Numbered from the stretch's first letter, positions 16,950 to 26,412 are shown. The stretch: DNA of 64,000 nt from a bacterium HR40 (GCA_002898275.1 BEIQ01000001.1:613899-677898), one strand, 5' to 3'. A program made the numbers and translations. The notes: generated by a model from the sequence alone, not told the origin.

Positions 16950-18016
16950 GCCGGGCCCAGCAGCCGGCGGCAGCCGTGGCGTCGACCCAGCGGAAGCGAG
17001 GGGTGGCGCCCCGGACTGCCCTGCTGCGGACGTTGCCGGTCCGCCTCTTGATCCTCGTGCTTTTGACCGCCGTCGCCGTCGTGACAGCCGTGCGTTTCTC
17101 GGGATGGCAAGGGGGGCTCCGCTATCGGGATCTGCCGGTGGTGACGGTGCCCTTGCCGGCTTCCGAGAAGGCAGCGGCCACCGGGGCTTCCGCCCCTGGG
17201 GAGAGGCCCGAGGTTCCTGGCGGTCCGCCGCTCGAGGTGGATCCTGCCCTGATCGCGCCGGGACCTTACGGGGCGCTGCCGAGCCGCGCCGCGGACGGCC
17301 GCACTCCCTTTGCCGTCTACCAGAGCCGCCTGCCGCCTCCCGCCGATGGCCTGCCCCAGCTGGCGATCCTGATCCTGGCACCGGGACCACACCCTGAGGC
17401 GCTCGAACCCGTCCTCGCCGCGCCGCCCCAGATCGGTCTGGTGTTTTCGGTCTACGGCGACGGGACCGCCGCGTGGCTGCGGCGCGCCCGTTCGTTCGGC
17501 CACGAGACCTTTCTCGAATTACCGGTGCATCCGCTCGACGAGGGGCGCGGCGATGCGGGTGCCCTTGCCCTCGCACCCCAACTGCCCGAGGAGGTGCGTA
17601 CCGATCGATTGTTGCGGGTGCTCGCCAAGGCCTCGGCGGTCCCCGCACTGGCGCTGCGCTCGGGCGCCTTCGCCGCCGCGCCGCAAGCCTTCAGGCCGGT
17701 GGCTGCGGTCCTCGCGGCTCGCGGCCTCGGTCTCGTCGAGCTCGACGGCGACAGCCTGCGCCCCGTCGCGGTCGAAGCGGGCATACCCTATCTCGCAGCG
17801 ATCCCCCTGGATGCCAGCGAGACCCCGGAGGGCATCGATCGCGCCTTCGGGGCACTCGAGGCGGCCGCTCTCGAGCGAGGAGGGGCCGCCGGCTATTTGC
17901 GGCCACTGCCCCTCTCCCTCGACCGCTTGCGCCAATGGCTTTCGAGCTTGCCGCACAAAGGGTTGGCGTTGGTGGCACCGAGTCGTCTGTTCGAACACGC
18001 TTCGCAGATGCCATAG
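16946..18016 (+). CDS. Divergent polysaccharide deacetylase family protein
   Basis: The 356-residue protein has an N-terminal membrane anchor (about residues 31-49, LPVRLLILVLLTAVAVVTAV), a Pro/Ala-rich linker, and a C-terminal domain of the divergent polysaccharide deacetylase family (DUF610): LPQLAILILAPGPHPEALEPVLAAPPQIGLVFSVYG and GHETFLELPVHPLD. Members lack the usual NodB metal triad and their chemistry is unproven. The GTG start overlaps the ctpA stop (GTGA). An envelope role follows from the neighbours. Confidence 0.85.
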   Translation: MSRAQQPAAAVASTQRKRGVAPRTALLRTLPVRLLILVLLTAVAVVTAVRFSGWQGGLRYRDLPVVTVPLPASEKAAATGASAPGERPEVPGGPPLEVDPALIAPGPYGALPSRAADGRTPFAVYQSRLPPPADGLPQLAILILAPGPHPEALEPVLAAPPQIGLVFSVYGDGTAAWLRRARSFGHETFLELPVHPLDEGRGDAGALALAPQLPEEVRTDRLLRVLAKASAVPALALRSGAFAAAPQAFRPVAAVLAARGLGLVELDGDSLRPVAVEAGIPYLAAIPLDASETPEGIDRAFGALEAAALERGGAAGYLRPLPLSLDRLRQWLSSLPHKGLALVAPSRLFEHASQMP

Positions 18017-18031
18017 CTGGAGACCCGCGCC

Positions 18032-18541
18032 GTGTCCTGTCTCGTCACCGACGAACCGCCTCCAGGCTATCGCCCCTGCGTCGGCCTGCTGTTGCTCGAC
18101 CGCACGAACCGCATCTTTGTCGGCCAGCGAGCCGATCTCTCCTTTCCTGCCTGGCAGATGCCTCAGGGTGGCATCGATCCCGGCGAAACTCCGCTCGCCG
18201 CGGCACTCCGGGAACTGCGCGAGGAAATCGGCACCGACCGGGTGGAGCTTCTCAAAGAGAGCCGCGTCTGGCGATCCTACGATCTCCCGCCGGAGCTCGC
18301 ACGGCGCATGTGGAATGGCCGCTACCGCGGCCAGACCCAGCGCTGGTTCGCTTTCCGATTCTTGGGCGAAGACCGCGACATCGACATCGATCAGCCGCAC
18401 CGCGAATTTCGCGCTTGGCGATGGGCCGACCCCACCCAACTGCTGAGCGAGGTGGTGCCGTTCAAGCGTGACGTCTATGCGGGCGTGTTCGAGGAGTTCC
18501 GTTGCTTGTGGATGCGGCCCGAAGACCGCAAGGAAGGCTAG
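18032..18541 (+). CDS. rppH: RNA pyrophosphohydrolase RppH
   Basis: This 169-residue Nudix hydrolase removes pyrophosphate from mRNA 5' ends and starts RNA decay. The Nudix box GGIDPGETPLAAALRELREE begins at residue 46 and runs to 68, with the REEIG core. WQMPQGG, YRGQTQRWFAFRF and EFRAWRW are typical of RppH/ApaH-type Nudix enzymes. A GTG start is used. It is the last gene of the gpmI cluster, 15 bases after the deacetylase. Confidence 0.94.
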   Translation: MSCLVTDEPPPGYRPCVGLLLLDRTNRIFVGQRADLSFPAWQMPQGGIDPGETPLAAALRELREEIGTDRVELLKESRVWRSYDLPPELARRMWNGRYRGQTQRWFAFRFLGEDRDIDIDQPHREFRAWRWADPTQLLSEVVPFKRDVYAGVFEEFRCLWMRPEDRKEG

Positions 18542-18670
18542 ATCGTCCAACCAGGCTCGTGGGCCGACGGACGAGCGGCCCTCGGCAAGCGCAGCGGTCT
18601 CGCAGCATAGGCCGACGGATGGACGGCGAGGCTGGAACCGGCCGGCTTGGCCGCAACTGAAAGCTGCCGA

Positions 18671-20323
18671 TCAGCCCTTGTCGGCGGTCGGTTCGCTCGC
18701 CGCCTTGCGGCGTTCGGCCTCGCGCAGCTCGGCCCGGCGGATCTTGCCGGTCGCGGTGCGCGGCAGGTCCTCGACGAAGGCGATGGATCGCGGATAGGCG
18801 TGGGCAGCGAGCCGCTCGCGGACGAACGCGCGGATCGAATCGGCGAGCGCTTCGTCCGGCACCACTCCCGGCTGCGGCACGATGTAGGCCTTGACGATCT
18901 CGCCGCGAACGGGATCCGGTACTCCGATGACCGCGCAGAGGGCCACTGCCGGATGGCGGGCGAGCACCGTTTCCACTTCCGTCGGGCCGATACGATAGCC
19001 AGCACTGTTGATGAGATCGTCCTCGCGGCCGAGGTAGGTGAACCAGCCCTCTTCGTCCCTGCGTCCGAGATCGCCGGTGAGCATCCAATCCCCGGCGAAC
19101 TTGGTGGCTGTCGCTTCCGGATTGCGCCAATAGCCGAGGAACATCACCGGATCGGGGCGACGCACGGCGATGACCCCGGTCTCGCCGGGCGGGAGCGGCG
19201 TGCCGTCGGGGCCGAGCACCGCGACCTCGTGGCCCGGCACCGCCATTCCCATCGATCCCGGACGGGGTGCGATCAACCCCGCCATATTGGACACCAGCAG
19301 ATTGGCCTCGGTTTGACCGTAAAACTCGTTGATGGTCACGCCGAGACGGGCCCGACCCCATTCGAGCATATCGGCACCCAGGGACTCGCCACCGCTGCCC
19401 ACCGTCCGCAGCCGGACGCCTGCAGCGTAGGGATCGACCCCTGCACGTCGCATCAGGCGAAGTGCCGTCGGAGGCATGAAGACATTGCGAATCCCCTCCC
19501 TCGCCATCACCGCGACCGCTGCCTCGGGATCGAATTTCGCCGCCCGCCAGGCGACCACGGGCACGCCGAAGAACAGGCTCGGCAGCAGCACGTCGAGCAA
19601 CCCACCGATCCAAGCCCAGTCGGCCGGCGTCCAAAAACGGTCGCCGGGCTGCGGGAAGAATTCGTGCGGCATCTGCACTCCCGGCAGATGACCGAGGAGG
19701 ACGCGGTGGGCGTGGAGCGCCCCTTTGGGCGCACCGGTGGTTCCCGAGGTGTAGATGATGAGGGCCGGATCCTCAGCTCCCGTTGCGACCTGGGGCGGCC
19801 GATCGGAGGCCCGGGCGAGGGCGGCGTGGAAGTCCTCCGCATCCTCGACCGGTCCGTCGACACAGAAGATCCGCGACAGTTCGCAGAGGCCGTCGCGGAT
19901 GGCAGCGATCTTCTCGCAACCGGCACGGTCGCTGATGACCAGCCGGGCACCGCTGTCCCGCAGCCGGAACGCCAGGGCATCGGGGCCGAAGAGGGAAAAC
20001 AACGGCACAGTGATGGCGCCGATTCGCCAAGCGCCGAGATGGGCGATCAGGGTCTCGATCCGTTGCCCGAGCAGGATGGCCAGTCGATCGCCTCGGCCGA
20101 TGCCGTGCGCGGCAAACAAGTTGGCAGCGCGACGCGAAAGCTCGGCCACTCGGTCGAAGCTCCACACCCGCCTGCCGCCACGGTCGTCCAGCTCCACCAC
20201 CGCCTCGCGCCCGCTGCCATCGGCGTAGCGGTCGACGACGGCTGCGGGGATGGCGAAATCGGCTGGCACGCGCCAGCAAAAGCGGGCACACAGTTCGGCG
20301 TAATTCGAGGCAAAGGGCAGCAT
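18671..20323 (-). CDS. AMP-dependent acyl-CoA synthetase
   Basis: The 550-residue enzyme belongs to the ANL superfamily and activates a carboxylic acid as acyl-AMP, then as acyl-CoA. The P-loop-like YTSGTTGAPKG is at residues 191-201. FYGQTEANLL, MLTGDLGRRDEEGWFTYLGREDDLINSAGYRIGPTEVE and the C-terminal PRTATGKIRR (with the catalytic lysine) are all present. Similarity to medium-chain and acetyl-like synthetases (WTPADWAWIGGL) is evident, but the substrate cannot be read from sequence. It is a single gene. Confidence 0.92.
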   Translation of the reverse strand: MLPFASNYAELCARFCWRVPADFAIPAAVVDRYADGSGREAVVELDDRGGRRVWSFDRVAELSRRAANLFAAHGIGRGDRLAILLGQRIETLIAHLGAWRIGAITVPLFSLFGPDALAFRLRDSGARLVISDRAGCEKIAAIRDGLCELSRIFCVDGPVEDAEDFHAALARASDRPPQVATGAEDPALIIYTSGTTGAPKGALHAHRVLLGHLPGVQMPHEFFPQPGDRFWTPADWAWIGGLLDVLLPSLFFGVPVVAWRAAKFDPEAAVAVMAREGIRNVFMPPTALRLMRRAGVDPYAAGVRLRTVGSGGESLGADMLEWGRARLGVTINEFYGQTEANLLVSNMAGLIAPRPGSMGMAVPGHEVAVLGPDGTPLPPGETGVIAVRRPDPVMFLGYWRNPEATATKFAGDWMLTGDLGRRDEEGWFTYLGREDDLINSAGYRIGPTEVETVLARHPAVALCAVIGVPDPVRGEIVKAYIVPQPGVVPDEALADSIRAFVRERLAAHAYPRSIAFVEDLPRTATGKIRRAELREAERRKAASEPTADKG

Positions 20324-20419
20324 CCTTCCCTCCCGGCCGCGGCCACGGGGAATTCTAGTCCCCGCCGCAGGTCGCCTGAAGCCATCGGCAAGCGCGAGTG
20401 CCCTGCGCGCCGTGCTCCC

Positions 20420-21406
20420 TCACAGCATGCTCGGCAGCACCCGATCGGGCGGGCGGTGGCCGTCGACGAAGGTCTTGATGTTGATGATCACCTTCTCGCC
20501 CATGTCGATGCGGCCCTCGAGGGTGGCCGAACCCATGTGCGGCAACAGCACCACATTGTCGAGCTCGCGCAGCCGCGGATTGATCGCCGGCTCGTGCTCG
20601 AAGACGTCGAGACCGGCACCCGCTAGCCGGCCGTCCCGCAGCATGCGGGCGAGTGCTGCCTCGTCGATGACCTCGCCGCGCGAGGTGTTGACGATGATGG
20701 CGTGGGGTCGCAGGAGGGCCAGCCTGCGGGCGGAGAGCAGGTGATAGGTGGCCGGCGTGTGGGGACAGTTGATGGACAGGATATCGATGCGGGCGAGCAT
20801 CTGATCGAGGCTCTCCCAGTAGGTCGCCTCGAGCTCTTCCTCGATGCTCTCGTGGACCCGCCGGCGGTTATGGTAGTGGATGGAAAGGCCGAAGGCCCGG
20901 GCGCGGCGGGCGACCGCGGTGCCGATACGACCCATACCCAAAATTCCCAGCCGCTTACCCCACAACCGGTGTCCCAGCATGAAGGTCGGGCTCCAGCCCT
21001 TCCACTGCCCCGACCGCGCGATGCGCTCGCCCTCGATCAGTCGCCGCGCGACCGCGAGGATCAGGGCGATGGTCATGTCGGCGGTATCCTCGGTCAGCAC
21101 GCCGGGCGTGTTGGTGACCGTGATCCCGCGCTTGTAGGCAGCTTCCACGTCGATGTTATCGACGCCGGTTCCGTAATTCGCGATGAGTTTCAAACGCGGC
21201 CCGGCATGGGCGAGGAGAGCCGCATCGATGCGGTCGGTAACGGTGGGGACGAGGACGTCCGCTGTCTGCACCGCCTCGATCAACTGGGCGCGGGTCATCG
21301 GCTCGTCGGCGTCGTTGAGGCGGGCATCGAACAGCTCTTTCATGCGCGCCTCGATGACCTCGGGCAGCCTACGGGTCACGACAACCAGCGGCCGAACGCG
21401 CGGCAT
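20420..21406 (-). CDS. D-isomer 2-hydroxyacid dehydrogenase (glyoxylate/hydroxypyruvate reductase type)
   Basis: The 328-residue NAD(P)-dependent enzyme reduces 2-oxoacids such as glyoxylate or hydroxypyruvate. The Rossmann motif is GILGMGRIGTAVA. The catalytic Arg is in NTSRGEVIDE, the Glu in DVFEHEP, and the His in LLPHMGSAT. The early YGTGVDNIDVEAA and TNTPGVLTEDTADM segments match glycerate/glyoxylate reductases (GyaR-like). The ATG at 21404-21406 gives the usual length. It is divergent from the SH3-domain gene. Confidence 0.93.
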   Translation of the reverse strand: MPRVRPLVVVTRRLPEVIEARMKELFDARLNDADEPMTRAQLIEAVQTADVLVPTVTDRIDAALLAHAGPRLKLIANYGTGVDNIDVEAAYKRGITVTNTPGVLTEDTADMTIALILAVARRLIEGERIARSGQWKGWSPTFMLGHRLWGKRLGILGMGRIGTAVARRARAFGLSIHYHNRRRVHESIEEELEATYWESLDQMLARIDILSINCPHTPATYHLLSARRLALLRPHAIIVNTSRGEVIDEAALARMLRDGRLAGAGLDVFEHEPAINPRLRELDNVVLLPHMGSATLEGRIDMGEKVIINIKTFVDGHRPPDRVLPSML

Positions 21407-21532
21407 CGCTCTCTCCCGGGAGGAAGCTTGAGTTCCGTCGCTGTCGGCCTTAGCAAAAAGCGCAGCCGCTCTCAAACTCGTTGCGCCGTGGCCGACGTCT
21501 CTGCGGCGACGCTTCGACGGAGACCAGCTCGC

Positions 21533-22081
21533 TTGCACGCCCTCCGCATCCTCCCGAGGCCGGCTGCCCACCGGTATCTCCTCGGCCTCCTTCTCTCCGT
21601 GCTGTTTCTCGCCGCTGCCGCCGCGGTCCGGGCCGAGGGCAAGCGTACCGGTCCGAGCGGTCTACCGCTGCCACGCTGGGCTTCGCTCGCCTCGGACGAG
21701 GTGAACATGCGCAAGGGACCGGGACCGGAGTATCCCATCCGTTGGGTCTACCGGCGCAAGGGCTTGCCGGTGCGGATCGTCGATGAAGCGGATGTCTGGC
21801 GCAAGGTCGAGGATCCGGACGGCGATAGCGGGTGGATTCACTCCTCCCTGTTGTCGAGCCGCCGCACCGTGCTGGTGCGCGGCGCCACCGCCGAACTGCG
21901 GCGCACTCCGAGCCTCGCGGCACGGGTGCTGCTACGGGCAGAGCCGGGGGTGCTCGGCACCCTGGCGCGCTGTCAGCCCGAATGGTGCCTCGTCGAGTTC
22001 GATGGCGTGCGCGGCTGGGTCGAACGACGCCTGCTGTGGGGTGTGGACCCGGCGGAGGCGGGATCGATGGGCGACGGCTGA
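21533..22081 (+). CDS. Secreted SH3-like domain protein
   Basis: The 182-residue product has a signal peptide (about residues 14-34, LLGLLLSVLFLAAAAAVRA) and two bacterial SH3-like repeats: SDEVNMRKGPGPEYPIRWVYRRKGLPVRIVDEADVWRKVEDPDGDSGWIHSSLLS and a second copy, ATAELRRTPSLAARVLLRAEPGVLGTL followed by GWVERRLLWG. This matches an alphaproteobacterial family of secreted SH3 proteins thought to bind cell wall. The TTG start at 21533 is preceded by GGAGA at suitable distance; a GTG at 21488 is possible but lacks a ribosome site. Confidence 0.82.
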   Translation: MHALRILPRPAAHRYLLGLLLSVLFLAAAAAVRAEGKRTGPSGLPLPRWASLASDEVNMRKGPGPEYPIRWVYRRKGLPVRIVDEADVWRKVEDPDGDSGWIHSSLLSSRRTVLVRGATAELRRTPSLAARVLLRAEPGVLGTLARCQPEWCLVEFDGVRGWVERRLLWGVDPAEAGSMGDG

Positions 22082-22102
22082 AGGCCGCTGCGGCCTGCTA
22101 CC

Positions 22103-22549
22103 TCAATCCTTGTTGGCTGGACGGCAAATGGCGGGCTGGTCGACGCGGCGAACGCGGATGACCACGTCGACCCGATCGACGATGCAGCCTTCCGGCGCCT
22201 GCGGCAGCCGCGCGAACACCACCTCGTGCTCGGGGATGTCGACGATGCGGCCGGTGGTGCGATCGTAATAGTGATAGTGGGAGGTGGTATCGGTGTCGAA
22301 ATAGCTCTGGCCGCTGCCGACCACGACCTCGCTCAGCAGACCGGCGCGCGTGAACTGGTGGAGGGTATTGTAGACGGTGGCGAGCGACACCGTTATGCCG
22401 GCATCGCGTGCCTCTTGGTACAGCTCTTCCGCCGACAAGTGACGCGGACCGTTGCGGAACAACAGGCGCGCGAGCGCGAGTCGCTGCCGAGTCGGCCGCA
22501 GGCCCCGCAACTTGAGCTGGCGGATCAGTTCCGGATCCTCGCCGCTCAT
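22103..22549 (-). CDS. irr: Fur-family iron response regulator, Irr-like
   Basis: The 148-residue repressor has the Fur winged helix (GLRPTRQRLALARLLF, HLSAEELYQEA, VSLATVYNTLHQFTRAGLL) and a C-terminal part with a histidine/tyrosine-rich segment SHYHYYDRTTGRIVDIPE in the place where Irr proteins bind heme. It lacks the CxxC zinc motifs of true Fur. In Rhizobiales and Rhodospirillales, Irr represses heme and iron-using genes under low iron and is degraded with heme. The targets here are unknown. Confidence 0.85.
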   Translation of the reverse strand: MSGEDPELIRQLKLRGLRPTRQRLALARLLFRNGPRHLSAEELYQEARDAGITVSLATVYNTLHQFTRAGLLSEVVVGSGQSYFDTDTTSHYHYYDRTTGRIVDIPEHEVVFARLPQAPEGCIVDRVDVVIRVRRVDQPAICRPANKD

Positions 22550-22720
22550 CGGTTCTCCTCATGCTCCGCCCGGCTCGACGGGCGCCACACCCATGCGGGT
22601 CCGTAAACTGGGACCAAACTGGTTCTGTTTCGGGAGGACGTCAAGGCGCGCTCGCCCCGCGCTCGCGTCCGCGAGGACCATCCGTCGGTCGGAGTAGACG
22701 TTCATCCGCGCACCTGCACC

Positions 22721-24121
22721 TCAGCCCCCGGCGGCCGCGGGACGGGCACCGGCGAGGACCTCCGCGGCCTCGTCGAGGGCCCGCTCGAGACGGTCGAAAA
22801 GTTCATCGATGTCGCTCTCGCGAATGACGAGCGGCGGACAGATGCCGACGACGTCGCCGGCAAGCGGGCGGAGCAGGAGGCCGTGTCGCTCACAGGCCTC
22901 GACGACCTTGCCTGCTGCCTTGACCGCCGGATCGAATGCCCGTCGGGTCGCCTTGTCGGCCACGATCTCGATGCCGCCGATGAGTCCTACCCCGCGCGCC
23001 TCGCCGACGAGCTCGTGATCGCCGAGACGGCGGAGGCGTTCTTGAAAGCGAGGAGCGACCTGGCGCACGTGATCGAAGACTCGATCCTCTTCGTAGATCT
23101 CGAGGGTCCGCAGGGCCACCGCCGCCGCCACGGGATGGCCACCGTAGGTATAGCCCATGCCGAGCATGCCGTGTTGGTGGGAGAAATCGGCGAGGGTCTC
23201 GTAGATCTCTTGGCTGATCAGAACTGCGCCGATGGGCAGATAGCCCGAGCTCAGCTGCTTGGCGCAAGTGAGGAGATCCGGCTCGATGCCGTAGGTGTCG
23301 CAGCCCCAGACCTGGCCGGTGCGGCCGAAGCCGCAGATCACTTCGTCGGCGATCATGAGCACACCGTAGCGGCGCAGGATCGGCTGGATCCGGGCGAAGT
23401 AGTTCGCCGGTGGCACGATCACGCCTCCCGCGCCCATCACCGGCTCGGCGATGAAGGCGGCGACCGTCTCGGGACCGAGGACCCGGATGGTGGTCTCCAG
23501 CTCGCTCGCGAGGCGATCGATAAAGTCCTCTTCGCTCTCTCCCGGCAGGCCCTCGCGGTACAGGGTGGGCGGGGTCAGATGGAAGAAGCGATCGGTCATC
23601 GGCAGATCGAACCCGGCGCGGGCATAAGCGAGGCCGGTGAGATGGCCGGCGGCAACCGTCACTCCGTGATACGCCCGGCGGCGCGCCAGGATCCGCTTTT
23701 TCTGCGGCAGGCCACGGGCATTGAAATAGTACCACACGAGCTTGATCGCCGTATCCACCGCTTCCGAACCGGAGTTGACGAACATCGCCTTGGTCAAAGG
23801 CTTCGGCGCCAGGGCGACGAGCCGGCTGGCGAGCTCGATCACCGGCTCCGACGAGCGGTGACTGAAGGTCTGGATGTAGGCGAGCCGTTGCATCTGGCGG
23901 GCAGCCGCCTCGACGAGCCGCATCTCGCCCCAGCCGAGAGAGACACACCAGAGCCCGGCGAGCCCCTCGATGTACTCGCGTCCCTCGGCATCCCGCACTC
24001 TCACTCCACGACCCTCGGCGATCACGAGCGGCCCGCGTTCCTCGTGCAGGCGCAAGTCGGTATAGGGGTGGAGGACGTGAGCGATGTCGCGGGCAGCGAG
24101 CGAATTGGGCAGAAGGGTCAT
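22721..24121 (-). CDS. Class III (omega) aminotransferase
   Basis: The 466-residue PLP enzyme has the class III signatures: YIEGLAGLWCVSLGWGE, FVNSGSEAVDTAIKLV, AFIAEPVMGAGGVIVPP, the PLP-pyridine Asp259 in MIADEVICGFGRTG, and the Schiff-base Lys288 in TCAKQLSSGYLPIGA. It resembles the pyruvate-accepting omega-aminotransferases that deaminate putrescine, beta-alanine or similar primary amines. The downstream-most gene of a minus-strand group, it lies 122 bases after a 3-hydroxyisobutyrate-type dehydrogenase. A role in amine or amino-acid catabolism is inferred. Confidence 0.92.
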   Translation of the reverse strand: MTLLPNSLAARDIAHVLHPYTDLRLHEERGPLVIAEGRGVRVRDAEGREYIEGLAGLWCVSLGWGEMRLVEAAARQMQRLAYIQTFSHRSSEPVIELASRLVALAPKPLTKAMFVNSGSEAVDTAIKLVWYYFNARGLPQKKRILARRRAYHGVTVAAGHLTGLAYARAGFDLPMTDRFFHLTPPTLYREGLPGESEEDFIDRLASELETTIRVLGPETVAAFIAEPVMGAGGVIVPPANYFARIQPILRRYGVLMIADEVICGFGRTGQVWGCDTYGIEPDLLTCAKQLSSGYLPIGAVLISQEIYETLADFSHQHGMLGMGYTYGGHPVAAAVALRTLEIYEEDRVFDHVRQVAPRFQERLRRLGDHELVGEARGVGLIGGIEIVADKATRRAFDPAVKAAGKVVEACERHGLLLRPLAGDVVGICPPLVIRESDIDELFDRLERALDEAAEVLAGARPAAAGG

Positions 24122-24243
24122 GGTCCTGGTCCGGTATGCGGGGCAGCGCGGGGAAGCGCCACCGGTGCGGGATGCGCTGCCTCTCTACCAGCCCGAGCGC
24201 CGGCCGGCAAACACCCGGCGAGCTTCCCGCGACGACGCGCCGG

Positions 24244-25149
24244 TCATCTCCGGTAGAGATCGACGAGAGCGGCATTGTCCTCGGCGCCGAGACCGACGGC
24301 TACGGCGAGTCGGTGCAGCTCGCTCGCGAGGGCGGCGAGCGGCATCGGACTGGCGGCCTCGCGCGCCAGCGAGCCCACCATGTCGAGGTCCTTGAGCAGG
24401 ATGTCGATGCGCCCGAAGAGCCGGCGGTCGCCGGCCACCATCCGCGGGAAATACTCCTGGAGCAGTCGGGAATCGCCGCGGCCGTCGGCGAGCGCTTCGG
24501 GTAGGCGGCTGGCGTCGATACCGCAGGCCAGGGCGAGCCGTGCGGTCTCGGCTAGCGCGGCAAAGCCGATGCCGACCAGCGCCTGGTTCAGGAGCTTCGT
24601 GGTCTGGCCGCTGCCCGAGGGGCCCATATGGGTGATCCTTCCGGCATAGAGGGAGAGGATCGGCCGCACCCGTTCGAGAATGCCGGCATCGCCGCCGACG
24701 AACACCACCAGGGCGCGCCGGGCGACCGCCGGTGGTCCACCGGAGACCGGCGCATCGAGCCAATGCATAGCGGCGCGCGCAGCGATCTCGCGGGCGATCG
24801 CTCGCGTCGCGGTCGGGTGGATGGTCGAGTGGTCGACGACGATGGCACCGGGTCGGCCGCCCTCGGCGAGACCGCGCGGACCGAGGGCCAGCTGCTGCAC
24901 GGCCTCGGTGTCGGTCACACAGAGGAACACCACGTCGCTCGCCGCGGCGAGCTCGGCCGGAGAGGCCGCCCGGGTGGCACCGCGGGCGAGGATGGGCGCG
25001 AGACGCATGGCATCGCGGCCGAAGACCGTGAGCGGGAAACCGCCTTCGAGCAGGGCCAGGGCGATCGGTGCGCCCATCCGCCCGAGTCCTACGAACCCGA
25101 TCCGTAGCCGTTCGCCCACTACTGCCGTCTCCGGTTCAGCCGATGACAT
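24244..25149 (-). CDS. NAD(P)-dependent 3-hydroxyisobutyrate-type dehydrogenase
   Basis: The 301-residue enzyme is a beta-hydroxyacid dehydrogenase. The Rossmann motif is GFVGLGRMGAPIA (about residues 18-30), the substrate motif is DAPVSGGPPAV (132-142), and the catalytic Lys185 is in GQTTKLLNQ. Family substrates include 3-hydroxyisobutyrate, tartronate semialdehyde and succinic semialdehyde; the exact one is not evident. The ATG at 25149 overlaps the end of the FAD oxidoreductase by 14 bases; a GTG at about 25121 would avoid overlap. Confidence 0.9.
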   Translation of the reverse strand: MSSAEPETAVVGERLRIGFVGLGRMGAPIALALLEGGFPLTVFGRDAMRLAPILARGATRAASPAELAAASDVVFLCVTDTEAVQQLALGPRGLAEGGRPGAIVVDHSTIHPTATRAIAREIAARAAMHWLDAPVSGGPPAVARRALVVFVGGDAGILERVRPILSLYAGRITHMGPSGSGQTTKLLNQALVGIGFAALAETARLALACGIDASRLPEALADGRGDSRLLQEYFPRMVAGDRRLFGRIDILLKDLDMVGSLAREAASPMPLAALASELHRLAVAVGLGAEDNAALVDLYRR

Positions 25150-26308
25150 GGCGTTCGAGCAGCCGCTCGCCGCGCCGCAGTCGCTCGGGCGCGAGCGGCG
25201 AGAGGTCGAGCGAGAGATAGCGGCCGTGGCAAATCCATTCGGCGAGTCCCCGTCCCACCGCCGGCGCCTGCTGGATGCCGTGGCCGGAAAAGCCATTCGC
25301 GCACAGCATATTGTCGAGGTCGGGGTGAGGCCCGACCAGACCATTGGCGTCGAAGGTGTTGAACTCGTAATAGCCGGCCCATGCGCCCGTTACCCGCAGG
25401 CGCTCGAACGCCGGCACGCGGTGGGCGAGGGCCGGCCAGATGATGTCCTCGAAGAGGCCATGATCGACCTCGTCGAGGGGCAAGTCCGGTCGATCGCGCT
25501 CCGGCGGCGGTGCGGCGCCACAGAGGAAACCCTCGCCCTCGGGGCGGAACCAGACACCCGAGGTGTCGATGACGAGCGGGCAGGGCCGCGGTGGCTCGGG
25601 GCAACTCACGACGAACACGCAGCGTCGGCGAGCCTCGACTGGCAAAAATACGCCGAACATCTCCGCCACCTTGCCAGCCCATGGACCGGCTGCGTTGACG
25701 AAGAGATCGCCCGCGATCCGCTCGCCATCGCGGGTGCGGACGGCTATCGCGCGCCGCCCCCGTCGTTCCGCCTCGACGACCTCGGCGGTCACGAACCGGG
25801 CTCCGAGGCGGATCGCCTTGCGTCGGAACCCCTGGAGAAGGGCCCAGCCATCGAACCAACCTTCGCCGGAAAGGCCGAGGGAGCCACCGGCGAGGCCGTC
25901 CACGGACAGCCAGGGAAAGCGTCGGCCGAGTTCCGCGGGCGACAGGAGCGCAATGTCGGCCCCGCAAGACCGCTCGACGCGAACGTTCGCCTCGAGCGAG
26001 GCAAGACGGTCGGCAGTGGCCAGGAAGAGATAGCCACCCTCGACGAAGCCGAGGGCCGGTGCCTCGCCGTCCACCGCGAGCCGAGCCCGTCCCTCCCGCA
26101 GGAAAGCCGCGCCGAAGCGACCGATGGCGATGTTGATTGAAGTCGAGAACTGCTGGCGGATCGAGCTCGCGGAGCGCGCCGAGGAGGCGAACCGATAGCT
26201 CGGATCGCGCTCCAGCACCACCACCTCGCCGGCGAACTTCGGCTCGGCCACGAGGAAATAGGCGAGTGCACTACCCATGACCCCGCCGCCGATGACCACG
26301 ATGCGCAA
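25136..26308 (-). CDS. FAD-dependent oxidoreductase (DAO family)
   Basis: The 390-residue flavoenzyme starts with the dinucleotide-binding motif RIVVIGGGVMGSALAYFL, has the FAD arm ASSARSASSIRQQFS, and ends with the DAO-family NMLCANGFSGHGIQQAPAVGRGLAEW. Relatives oxidise amines or D-/N-methyl amino acids (sarcosine, glycine, dimethylglycine). I chose the TTG at 26306-26308, because GGAG lies 9 bases upstream and an ATG at 26359 sits within 12 bases of a terminator T run and has no ribosome site; the longer form cannot be excluded. It is first in a run with a hydroxyacid dehydrogenase and an aminotransferase. Confidence 0.9.
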   Translation of the reverse strand: MRIVVIGGGVMGSALAYFLVAEPKFAGEVVVLERDPSYRFASSARSASSIRQQFSTSINIAIGRFGAAFLREGRARLAVDGEAPALGFVEGGYLFLATADRLASLEANVRVERSCGADIALLSPAELGRRFPWLSVDGLAGGSLGLSGEGWFDGWALLQGFRRKAIRLGARFVTAEVVEAERRGRRAIAVRTRDGERIAGDLFVNAAGPWAGKVAEMFGVFLPVEARRRCVFVVSCPEPPRPCPLVIDTSGVWFRPEGEGFLCGAAPPPERDRPDLPLDEVDHGLFEDIIWPALAHRVPAFERLRVTGAWAGYYEFNTFDANGLVGPHPDLDNMLCANGFSGHGIQQAPAVGRGLAEWICHGRYLSLDLSPLAPERLRRGERLLERHVIG

Positions 26309-26370
26309 GATCTCGGACTCCGGTTTCCCGGCGCTGGAAGAAAGCCGCTGCGGCGACATCGGGCAAGGCG

Positions 26371-26412
26371 GAAAAACGACCTGTGAAGGCGGGCGTCCCC
26401 CCTTCACAGGTC
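26371..26412 (-). terminator. Perfect 12-bp hairpin with T run, minus strand
   Basis: Read on the minus strand, GACCTGTGAAGG (26412-26401) is followed by an 11-base loop, then CCTTCACAGGTC (26389-26378) and GTTTTTC. This is a textbook rho-independent terminator. It lies 130 bases after the stop of the patatin-like gene and just before the FAD oxidoreductase, so it either ends the upstream transcript or acts as an attenuator in the leader of the downstream gene. Confidence 0.7.

Noticed and set aside
22605-22622. Direct repeat AAACTGG (twice, 11 bases apart) upstream of irr as an iron operator
   Set aside because: It is not a palindromic ICE or Fur box and is too short to support a site.
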